NCBI GenBank assembly: GCA_937897625.1
Contig: CALCNZ010000067.1
Coordinates: 1-13,191, forward strand
Direction of reading: 5' to 3'
Origin: an uncultured Flavobacteriales bacterium
Lineage (GTDB): Bacteria; Bacteroidota; Bacteroidia; Flavobacteriales_D; Sanyastnellaceae
Length of the DNA: 13,191 nt
Below, piece by piece: positions 1 to 5,873 of this stretch (its first letter is position 1; each line of letters starts with the position of its first letter). Under the pieces are notes generated by a model. That model ran no database searches. It worked only from the letters and a program-made list of their open reading frames with translations, and had not been told where the DNA came from. The translations under genes were made by a program, and so were the position numbers.

Positions 1-514
1 AGGACCAACCTTTTTCTGCTTTTTTTGCAATGGTTAAAAGTCCCAAACCGGCTCCTCCTTTGTCGCTCAAATCTTCTTCTTTCAAGCGTTGACGAATTTT
101 TGAGCGAAGGTCTTCTTTATCATATTCGGTCAACAATTCAAGACGACGCATGAGCGACTTCGCTGAAGAAACATTTAAAATATTCCCTGTGCACAATCTG
201 AAATAATCGCCGCCCTTGGCCACAACTGCATACGCATTCATTAATCCGTTTTCACCGCGCTCACCGTGAATGGAAATGTTTTGTAACATTTCAACCAGAA
301 CAGTTACTACGCGCTTGGTGGTCTGACGAAGATCTTTTTTATTGATGTCGGTGCAAGAAATTGCTTCAAGGATATGCTCGTTCCTGTTCGGAGTAAAGTC
401 ACCAAAGTGAGCAAACACTAGCAATTCCGAGTTGGATTCCACAAGAACATCTCCAACTACTTTGTGGTAGTCGGCATGAATGTGCTGCAGTAGTTTTACT
501 TCTTGGTTTGACAT
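1..514 (-). CDS. SiaB-family protein kinase (GHKL fold), partial, C-terminus beyond window
   Basis: I read this gene by hand: an open frame of 171 codons runs leftward from ATG at 514 to the window edge with no stop. The protein begins MSNQEVKLLQHIH. It has a GHKL-type N-box at residues 75-83 (EMLQNISIH, with E75 and N79) and a glycine-rich G-box near 153-159 (GGAGLGL) just before the cut, so little except the C-terminal end should be missing. This arrangement matches the SiaB-family kinases, which in Pseudomonas phosphorylate the small partner SiaC to control a diguanylate cyclase. Bacteroidota homologues are commonly followed by a SiaC-like (DUF1987) gene, which would lie to the left, outside the window; that is inference. 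The protein is presumably cytoplasmic. It follows the metallophosphoesterase gene on the same strand after 98 nt but has its own perfect -7 box. The family call is from memory of motifs, not a search. Confidence 0.8.
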   Translation of the reverse strand, partial: MSNQEVKLLQHIHADYHKVVGDVLVESNSELLVFAHFGDFTPNRNEHILEAISCTDINKKDLRQTTKRVVTVLVEMLQNISIHGERGENGLMNAYAVVAKGGDYFRLCTGNILNVSSAKSLMRRLELLTEYDKEDLRSKIRQRLKEEDLSDKGGAGLGLLTIAKKAEKGWS

Positions 515-534
515 AATTTCCTAAAAAGGCTTAC

Positions 535-542
535 CAAATATA
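535..542 (-). promoter_or_regulatory. Putative Bacteroidota -7 promoter element for the SiaB-like gene
   Basis: On the minus strand this reads TATATTTG, an exact match to the Bacteroidota -7 consensus TAnnTTTG. It lies 20 nt before the ATG at 514. I see no clear TTG -33 element at the usual distance, so the call rests on the -7 box and its placement. The rest of the 98-nt spacer (515-612) is AT-rich with nothing else recognisable. Confidence 0.45.
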
Positions 543-612
543 AATCAAAAAGGTTTCGAAAATTAAGGTAATGTTAATCATAGTTTATGAACACCTTGTT
601 TATGGAACAAGA

Positions 613-1917
613 TTATGCCGAAAAAATTGTCATCAAAGTAATTTCAGGAGGCATTCCTACTCGACCTGGAAATCCTAAAAATCCGAATCCCCTGTTCACA
701 TATAAATACTGTTTTCCCTCTTGATACAATCCGCCCCAACGCTTGTATCCAAACCAAGGTGAAGGACTGGCTTTGATATGCAGCATAGGTGCTTCAATTC
801 CGAATTGCGCGCCGTGTGTATGTCCGGAAAGTGTAAGATCTATTTTTTGCTGACCGAGAACTTGGGCTTCCCAATGACTCGGGTCGTGCGAAAGTAAAAT
901 ATTAAAACTGTTCTGAGGCATGTTAGCCATGGCTACGTCTAATTTGCCGTGCTTAGAGAAACGTCCTTTTCCCCAGTTTTCAATTCCAATCAATGAAATT
1001 TTTTCACCTTGCTTTTCCAATTCAATATTTTCATTCTTCAACAAACGGAAGCCCATACGATCGTGCACGGATTCCAATTGCAACATGTTCTCAGAGAGAA
1101 TTTGCGCATTTGCTGGGTCGTTCGGATCGTAAACGTATTCGGCATAATCGTGATTTCCGAGAATAGAAAATTTCCCTAAAGGAGCTTGCAGTTGTTTAAA
1201 GTAGTCTACCCAAGGTTCTGCCTCATCGGCCAAGTTGTTTACCAAGTCTCCGGTAAAAAAAATGACATCGGGATTCAAGGCATTGATGCGCTTTAAAGCG
1301 GCGTCTACCTCTTCGAAACTGTTGTCTAAAAAGCTTCCCAGATGTGCGTCGCTAATCTGAACAATGCGCAATCCGTTGAAGGAAAGCGGCAGGTTGGGAA
1401 AAATGATTGACTCTTCGCGTACCCTAAAATCGTATTTGCCTTTAATAATTCCATAAAAGGTAGCGCCCATGGTTAAAGCTGCAGCGCCCAAACCCACTTG
1501 ATTGAAGAATTGAAAGCGAGTCATCTTATCAGACTCTTGCTCCTCGAAGTTGGTGTCTTCGTTTTTTGAAAGCAGTTTCTTCAATTTGCGACCGCCCCAC
1601 TTTGCCATTCGAACAAGGTCGTTCATGAAATGAAAAATCAGGAATACCACTTTAGGAACGAGCGCGATAAAAATGAAACCCGTAACGAAATAAAAGAACT
1701 TGAAATTACTTCCTTTCACTTCTTTTTCTGAACCAATGAAAACAATAACAATAAGTACTAGCGAGAGAACCGAAGGCAACCAAAACAGGCGACGCCACAG
1801 CTTTCTCCAAAAGTCTGGATACTTCTCAGTCAATTGTTTTATTCCTTGGTAAGAATAAAAATCAATGATCAAAGTGAAAACGGTAAAAACCGAAATGAAA
1901 AGGAAGAATTTCGTCAT
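613..1917 (-). CDS. Membrane-anchored calcineurin-like metallophosphoesterase
   Basis: A 434-residue protein with the full metallophosphoesterase motif set: DAH at 190-192, GD at 223-224, GNHD at 254-257, SHD at 343-345 and GHTH at 365-368. All expected ligands of a dinuclear metal centre are present. The N-terminal third is membrane-embedded, with likely helices near 4-22, 45-62, 72-97 and 139-158; the catalytic domain starts near 183. The family resembles YkuE/YaeI-type phosphoesterases, whose natural substrates are uncertain, so none is assigned here. The segment just before the fourth helix (TRFQFFNQVGLG, 133-144) resembles a Tat signal with its twin arginine degraded, now internal to the protein. 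The start at 1917 is supported by a perfect -7 box 7 nt upstream. The neighbouring gene at 1974 is divergent. Confidence 0.9.
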   Translation of the reverse strand: MTKFFLFISVFTVFTLIIDFYSYQGIKQLTEKYPDFWRKLWRRLFWLPSVLSLVLIVIVFIGSEKEVKGSNFKFFYFVTGFIFIALVPKVVFLIFHFMNDLVRMAKWGGRKLKKLLSKNEDTNFEEQESDKMTRFQFFNQVGLGAAALTMGATFYGIIKGKYDFRVREESIIFPNLPLSFNGLRIVQISDAHLGSFLDNSFEEVDAALKRINALNPDVIFFTGDLVNNLADEAEPWVDYFKQLQAPLGKFSILGNHDYAEYVYDPNDPANAQILSENMLQLESVHDRMGFRLLKNENIELEKQGEKISLIGIENWGKGRFSKHGKLDVAMANMPQNSFNILLSHDPSHWEAQVLGQQKIDLTLSGHTHGAQFGIEAPMLHIKASPSPWFGYKRWGGLYQEGKQYLYVNRGFGFLGFPGRVGMPPEITLMTIFSA

Positions 1918-1924
1918 TGGGCAG

Positions 1925-1932
1925 CAAAGTTA
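1925..1932 (-). promoter_or_regulatory. Putative -7 promoter element for the metallophosphoesterase gene
   Basis: The minus strand reads TAACTTTG, an exact TAnnTTTG match, followed by 7 nt and then the ATG at 1917. If the transcript starts at the usual distance from this box, the 5' leader would be only a few bases long. No clear TTG -33 element is visible. Confidence 0.5.
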
Positions 1933-1969
1933 GCACGAGGCTAAGTAACTTGCGCTCACTTTAGACGAA

Positions 1970-1976
1970 TACTTTG
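1970..1976 (+). promoter_or_regulatory. Putative -7 promoter element for the CNGKC gene cassette
   Basis: TACTTTG resembles the Bacteroidota -7 box TAnnTTTG with one spacer base missing. A TTG triplet at 1950-1952 lies 17 nt upstream, a fitting -33 position. The box overlaps the annotated TTG start codon at 1974, so either the box or that start is wrong; the conflict is described under findings. Confidence 0.35.
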
Positions 1977-2348
1977 CAACGAATTTTAGCTCTTTCGCTT
2001 TTTCTTCTTTTACTTGCCCCAACGCTTGTAAAATCGGGCTATTCGTTGAATTACATGATTAATTTTTCCTACTACAAAGAGGTCTTGTGCGCGAACAAAA
2101 ACAATCCGAATATGGATTGCAACGGTAAATGCGCCCTGAAGAAACAATTGAAATCGGCATCAAAGGAAAAAGAGCAATCAAAAGAAGACTTTGATTTCGC
2201 TCAGCAATTGCAGTTGAGTTTTTTCGTTTCCTCTGATCTTTCTCGTTTTGAATTTCATTTATTTAAAGAAGGAAATACCTCCCTTGCATTTCACAAGGAA
2301 GGACTTGTGAAATACCCAATTCTAGAAATTGATCATCCGCCGTGTTAA
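1974..2348 (+). CDS. Small exported Cys-rich protein with CNGKC motif, function unknown
   Basis: A 124-residue protein with a hydrophobic N-terminus (ILALSLFLLLLAPTLV), probably a signal peptide or anchor. The core has C39, then CNGKC (C49 and C53) followed by basic residues (ALKKQLK), a charged linker, and a C-terminal HPPC ending in C124. This LC-x9-CNGKC-x-LKK pattern recurs in short Bacteroidota proteins usually labelled hypothetical; I know of no proven function. The paired cysteines and the MbnP-like gene next door suggest a metal or redox role, which is inference. The start is uncertain: no ATG precedes the hydrophobic segment, TTG at 1974 is the only ordinary candidate (an in-frame TAG lies at 1962), and the first ATG at 2055 would remove the signal sequence. 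It is probably the first gene of an operon with the next two genes. Confidence 0.7.
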   Translation: MQRILALSLFLLLLAPTLVKSGYSLNYMINFSYYKEVLCANKNNPNMDCNGKCALKKQLKSASKEKEQSKEDFDFAQQLQLSFFVSSDLSRFEFHLFKEGNTSLAFHKEGLVKYPILEIDHPPC

Positions 2349-2413
2349 TTTGATTTGTTTTCAAAAAGAGCTTAAACCATAGCTCTCTCTTCGTATTCAA
2401 ACAATCAAATTAA
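2345..2413. repeat. Imperfect 15-bp inverted repeat spanning an intergenic region, with an inner hairpin
   Basis: TTAATTTGATT at 2345-2355 is perfectly complementary to AATCAAATTAA at 2403-2413. Allowing one bulged T at 2356, four more pairs form (GTTT at 2357-2360 with AAAC at 2399-2402). The enclosed loop contains a second short hairpin, AGAGCT at 2367-2372 with AGCTCT at 2381-2386. The left arm covers the stop codon of the CNGKC gene and the right arm ends 10 nt before the MbnP-like start. There is no T-run after the inner hairpin, so it does not look like an intrinsic terminator. It could be an RNA element setting the ratio of the two genes, an operator, or chance in AT-rich DNA. Confidence 0.45.
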
Positions 2414-2423
2414 TTCATTCAAC

Positions 2424-3086
2424 ATGAAACATTCACTTTTAGCCGTGCTATGCGCAGCGGCTATCTTCGTTTTTACATCTTGCGAGAAACACCACGAACC
2501 TGATCAGGATTTGATGGGCACAACTGGAACCCTTGGCATTGAAATGGAACACATGTTCGGAACCTCTGACTTCCAACTGAACACGGCCTTTGTCGATACC
2601 CTTGGTGATACCATCATTTTCAACACCGGAAATTACTTCGTTTCTCACTTCCGATTCATGAAACCCGACGGGAGTTTCTTTGAATGTGCACATCAGCAGC
2701 ACATTGAAATAAACATTCCAAACACTGCTGTATTCACCTTGTCGAACATTCCGAATGGCGATTACACAGGTGTTCAACTGGCCATTGGAACGGATACGTC
2801 CAATGTTTTCGGGACATTCAGCGGAACCCTCGCAAATTCACCTTTCAATTATTCTGCTTTTCATTCAACCGGAGTTGCATATTCGCCCGTTTATAATTTC
2901 GGAAGTTTACTAACGATAGCGCCAGATGCCTCGCCAATCATGCACATGAGCGTGGATGTTTCGAAACTTTTTGCTAACGGAATTGCTCCACCTATTTACG
3001 ATACCATTCAAGTTGGCACAACAGAAAGCGAAGCGTTTTTATCCAATTTATTAGGAGCTATTTCCTTCGAACATTTGCACCAGTAA
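2424..3086 (+). CDS. MbnP-like putative copper-binding lipoprotein lacking tryptophan
   Basis: A 220-residue protein with a lipoprotein signal peptide: hydrophobic residues 4-17 end in FTSC with the lipidated cysteine at 20. The mature part resembles the MbnP family: a FQLNTAF-like first strand region near 50-56, a HFRF segment near 75-78, and NIPNGDYTGVQLAIGTD at 108-124. In characterised MbnP a tryptophan oxidised to kynurenine by the dihaem enzyme MbnH helps bind copper. I find no W anywhere in this protein, and the usual tryptophan motif after the IG-D segment is replaced by NSPFNYSAFHSTG. Histidines (23, 24, 43, 75, 90, 93, 147, 174, 217, 219) and methionines are frequent and could bind metal instead; that is inference. 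The start ATG fits the signal peptide. The gene is followed after 1 nt by the beta-barrel gene, so the two are co-transcribed. Confidence 0.75.
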   Translation: MKHSLLAVLCAAAIFVFTSCEKHHEPDQDLMGTTGTLGIEMEHMFGTSDFQLNTAFVDTLGDTIIFNTGNYFVSHFRFMKPDGSFFECAHQQHIEINIPNTAVFTLSNIPNGDYTGVQLAIGTDTSNVFGTFSGTLANSPFNYSAFHSTGVAYSPVYNFGSLLTIAPDASPIMHMSVDVSKLFANGIAPPIYDTIQVGTTESEAFLSNLLGAISFEHLHQ

Positions 3087-3087
3087 G

Positions 3088-4011
3088 ATGAGAGCAAAAA
3101 TTATTTTGGCGGGACTGCTTCTGGCGGTCTCGCTATCTTCCTTTGCCTGCGATGTTTGCGGAGGAGGCGGGTCAGGAAATTTTCAAGGTGTTGTTCCCTT
3201 GTTTGGACAAAATCAATTTTCCTTCCGGACCAACTTCTTCACAGCCACTCAAGGGAATGCGCTGTTCAATGGGACCAGCCAAGTACTCAAAGACCAATTC
3301 TTTCAGCAAGAATTTACCTACCGCAAGTTCAGTTCGAACAAAATGATCTATTCATTCAGCCTTCCTACTGGAATGAATTCACGCATTGAAACCGAACGAA
3401 CAACGCGCATTACCGGAATAGGTGATGCTCAGATCGGGGCCGCTCGAATATTCGTGAACACGTCGGACAGTTCCTTTCGTTCCGTTAAACACATTTTAAC
3501 GCTTGGTGTTGGAATGGCTCTTCCGACGGGGAAATACATGCAGCGCGACGAGACACAGCTTCGATTGCCAGCTTATTTTCAGTTGGGAAGAGGCGCCTAC
3601 GCCTACAGTTTCAACTTGTATTATGTGATTCGAAGAAAAAATCTAGGACTGGCGCTAACCGGCCAAGAGCGCGTGTTTTCGAAAAATGAATTGAGTTATC
3701 AATTTGGAAAATCGTCCGTACTCTCTGCCGTTGCATTCTATCGTTGGAATATTCCAACCTTGGGTGCCACTGTTCTTCCGCAAATGGGATTTGCCTTTGA
3801 GCAACAAGGTCAGGACACCTCCTATGGCATTGTTGAAACTTCAACTGGAGGAAAGCAATCGTGGGGGAACTTCGCGCTCGATGTGTACCGAGGAAGATGG
3901 GCTTATGGAATTAACCTTCAACGAAAAATATCGTCGAACCTCCCAGCTGGTCAAGCTGAAAGCCAATTGAGATGCGGCATTCAAGTAACCTACCGCTTAG
4001 CGAAAAAATAA
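3088..4011 (+). CDS. Outer-membrane beta-barrel protein of the CDVCG type, partner of the MbnP-like lipoprotein
   Basis: A 307-residue protein with a signal peptide (1-20, ending SSFA) followed at once by CDVCGGGGSGN, giving a mature protein that begins with C21 and has C24 in a CxxC pair. The rest alternates polar and hydrophobic or aromatic residues in about a dozen strands (for example QFSFRTNFF, AYSFNLYYVI, WAYGINLQR) and ends in RCGIQVTYRLAKK, as expected for an outer-membrane barrel, although the very last residue is K, not an aromatic. Similar 'CDICGC...' proteins in Bacteroidota sit next to MbnP-like genes and are often labelled putative transporters. Transport or display of a metal is inference from context. 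SFAC is a poor lipobox because S occupies the -3 position, so lipidation of C21 is uncertain. The ATG lies 1 nt after the upstream stop codon. Confidence 0.7.
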   Translation: MRAKIILAGLLLAVSLSSFACDVCGGGGSGNFQGVVPLFGQNQFSFRTNFFTATQGNALFNGTSQVLKDQFFQQEFTYRKFSSNKMIYSFSLPTGMNSRIETERTTRITGIGDAQIGAARIFVNTSDSSFRSVKHILTLGVGMALPTGKYMQRDETQLRLPAYFQLGRGAYAYSFNLYYVIRRKNLGLALTGQERVFSKNELSYQFGKSSVLSAVAFYRWNIPTLGATVLPQMGFAFEQQGQDTSYGIVETSTGGKQSWGNFALDVYRGRWAYGINLQRKISSNLPAGQAESQLRCGIQVTYRLAKK

Positions 4012-4047
4012 TTCCGCCTTTCTTATTTAGAATCGTTTTACTTAACA

Positions 4048-4055
4048 TATATTCG
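4048..4055 (+). promoter_or_regulatory. Putative -7 promoter element for the response regulator
   Basis: TATATTCG differs from TAnnTTTG at one base and is followed by 4 nt and then the ATG at 4060. A TTT at 4026-4028 is at a possible -33 distance but is not the consensus TTG. If used, this box predicts a leaderless transcript. The whole 48-nt spacer after the barrel gene contains no terminator-like hairpin, so read-through from the cassette is also possible. Confidence 0.35.
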
Positions 4056-4059
4056 CGCC

Positions 4060-4743
4060 ATGATTCGATTAATCATTGCCGATAACAGTCAGATTGTCCA
4101 AACCGGACTTCATTCTATTTTTTCGAACTACGAAAACATTGAAATCATTGGCGATGCAGGAAGTTCGGATAGTTTGTATGAATTGCTGCTTTCTTTCGAA
4201 GCAGACATTCTTTTGATAGATTTTACAGCACCCGGATTTTCTGTAGATACCATTACAAAGGCCTTGAAGCTTCAACCAAAAATGAAGGTTGTTGCCTTAA
4301 CGGCCGACCAGAGCGGAGCTACCATTGTGAATGCTTTACGCGCTGGAGTGACCAGCTACATTCGCAAAGATTGCGATGTGAACGAGATATTAGATTCGGT
4401 TCGTGAGACTGCTGTGGGCAGTGTTTTCTTTTGCGGAAATATCGTTGACCGTATTCGCAAAGAGGCAATTGACATTGAAGGACTTGCGGTTGCTACATAC
4501 AACTGCGAGCCAACCACTATTAGCAGCAGAGAGAATGAAGTGATTACACTTATTGCTGAAGGGTACACCAATGTTGAGATAGCCGAGAAGTTATTTCTTT
4601 CAACCCATACCGTAAATACCCACCGAAAGAACATCATGCAAAAGCTAGGCGTGAACAATACCGCGGCAATTGTGATGTATGCGGTGAAGAAAGAGTTGGT
4701 GAGTCCCAACAAATTTCTCTTCGCTCCTTCTGCGAATGCTTAA
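4060..4743 (+). CDS. NarL/FixJ-type response regulator with LuxR HTH and atypical receiver
   Basis: A 227-residue two-domain protein. The receiver covers about 1-120, with the likely phospho-acceptor D54 (LLIDFTAPG), T81 (ALTAD) and K103 (YIRKD). The LuxR-type helix-turn-helix lies near 152-216, with SSRENEVITLIAEGYTNVEI and then LSTHTVNTHRKNIMQKLGV, the canonical recognition-helix pattern. The metal-binding acidic pair normally seen as DD after the first strand is D8-N9 (IIADNSQ), and the residues after D54 (FTAPGFS) differ from the usual -MPG-DG loop, so phosphorylation may be weak or altered. No histidine kinase gene is in the window, so the regulator is an orphan here. It might control the metal cassette just upstream or the aminotransferase just downstream; position alone suggests this. 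Confidence 0.88.
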   Translation: MIRLIIADNSQIVQTGLHSIFSNYENIEIIGDAGSSDSLYELLLSFEADILLIDFTAPGFSVDTITKALKLQPKMKVVALTADQSGATIVNALRAGVTSYIRKDCDVNEILDSVRETAVGSVFFCGNIVDRIRKEAIDIEGLAVATYNCEPTTISSRENEVITLIAEGYTNVEIAEKLFLSTHTVNTHRKNIMQKLGVNNTAAIVMYAVKKELVSPNKFLFAPSANA

Positions 4744-4760
4744 AGTCTGAAGAATTGTGT

Positions 4761-4768
4761 TATTTTTG
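4761..4768 (+). promoter_or_regulatory. Putative -7 promoter element for ilvE
   Basis: TATTTTTG matches TAnnTTTG exactly. It lies 37 nt before the chosen start codon at 4806, giving a leader of roughly 30 nt. It also lies downstream of an alternative GTG-type start at 4755, which argues against that longer reading frame. No good TTG -33 element is visible. Confidence 0.45.
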
Positions 4769-4805
4769 GATTCCTATTTTTTTTGGGAATCAATCAACAC
4801 GCTCA

Positions 4806-5873
4806 ATGATAGCAACACAAAAACAGATTGAGGTTCGTAAAATCGCTGAAAGCCGCATTCACCAAGTGGATTGGGAGAATCTTGGTTTCGGTCATGTTTT
4901 TTCGGATCACATGTTAGTCATGGAATACCACAACGGTGAATGGGGAACTCCCATTATTCAACCTTATGGTCCCCTGCATTTTTCGCCTGCAATAAGCTCG
5001 CTTCATTACGGTCAAGCCATTTTCGAAGGTATGAAGGCCTTCAGAAATACAGATAACGAAGTTTTTATTTTCCGTCCAGAAGAAAATGCGAAACGCATGA
5101 ATCACAGCGCCGAACGTCTGTGCATGCCTACCCTACCGGAAGATGTTTTTGTTCACTGTGTTGAACAGCTGATTTCATTGGATCGCAATTGGGTTCCTAC
5201 CCTTGACGGTGAGGCACTCTATATTCGTCCGCACATGTTCGCAATTGACGAATACGTGGGTGTTAAACCGAGCGACAGTTATATGTTTGTGGTATTCACC
5301 AGTCCAGTTGGAAGTTATTACACTTCTGAATTGAAGGTGAAGATTGAACACCACTACTCTCGCGCTTCTCACGGTGGAACCGGTTCTGCGAAAGCGGCCG
5401 GAAACTACGCGGCAGCGCTGCTTCCAACTAAAAAAGCGCAAGACGAAGGCTACAACCAATTGTTGTGGACCGACGCTGAAAGTCATGAGTACTTGGAAGA
5501 GAGCGGAACTATGAATGTGATGTTCCGCAAGGGCAACACCATTATGACTCCACAGCTTTCAGATTCTATTTTAAGTGGAATTACACGCGACTCAATTCTT
5601 CAAGTGGCTCGCGACTGGGGATATGAAGTGATTGAAAAACGTATTGCTGTTGCTGAACTTATTGAAGGACTTCGCAGTGGAGAAATTAACGAGGCTTTCG
5701 GTGCGGGAACTGCGGCCACCATTGCTCCTATTCGCACCATTTGCTTAGACGGAGAAGATTTCAATTTGAATGAATACGCAACTTGGGAATTCGCTCCTAA
5801 GGTTTCTTCCTACTTAGACCGCGTAAAACGCGGAAGAGAAAACGACACACACAACTGGAACCACGTGGTATAA
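4806..5873 (+). CDS. ilvE: Branched-chain amino-acid aminotransferase
   Basis: A 355-residue fold-type IV PLP aminotransferase that interconverts leucine, isoleucine and valine with their 2-oxo acids using glutamate/2-oxoglutarate (EC 2.6.1.42). Visible landmarks are FGHVFSDHMLVMEY near 28-41, the substrate-side arginine in LYIRPHMF (R141), the Schiff-base lysine K196 in GTGSAKAAGNY, and the pyridine-nitrogen glutamate E232 in EESGTMN. The sequence pattern is closer to the mitochondrial/type II BCATs than to the shorter E. coli IlvE. I chose ATG at 4806 because it starts a typical N-terminus (MIATQKQIEV) and lies downstream of the -7 box; the 17-codon upstream extension looks non-coding. The enzyme is cytoplasmic. 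Its stop codon directly abuts the stop of the convergent gene at 5874. Confidence 0.93.
   Translation: MIATQKQIEVRKIAESRIHQVDWENLGFGHVFSDHMLVMEYHNGEWGTPIIQPYGPLHFSPAISSLHYGQAIFEGMKAFRNTDNEVFIFRPEENAKRMNHSAERLCMPTLPEDVFVHCVEQLISLDRNWVPTLDGEALYIRPHMFAIDEYVGVKPSDSYMFVVFTSPVGSYYTSELKVKIEHHYSRASHGGTGSAKAAGNYAAALLPTKKAQDEGYNQLLWTDAESHEYLEESGTMNVMFRKGNTIMTPQLSDSILSGITRDSILQVARDWGYEVIEKRIAVAELIEGLRSGEINEAFGAGTAATIAPIRTICLDGEDFNLNEYATWEFAPKVSSYLDRVKRGRENDTHNWNHVV

Noticed and set aside
920..1132. Plus-strand open frame of 70 codons inside the phosphoesterase gene
   Set aside because: It is antisense to a well-supported gene with all catalytic motifs, and its translation shows no recognisable domain.
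4356..4712. Minus-strand 118-codon open frame inside the response regulator gene
   Set aside because: It is the shadow of the HTH-coding region on the opposite strand; the regulator is strongly supported.
4755..4805. 17-codon N-terminal extension of ilvE
   Set aside because: It contains the -7 promoter box, has a non-ATG start and a non-family-like sequence; ATG at 4806 gives the normal N-terminus.
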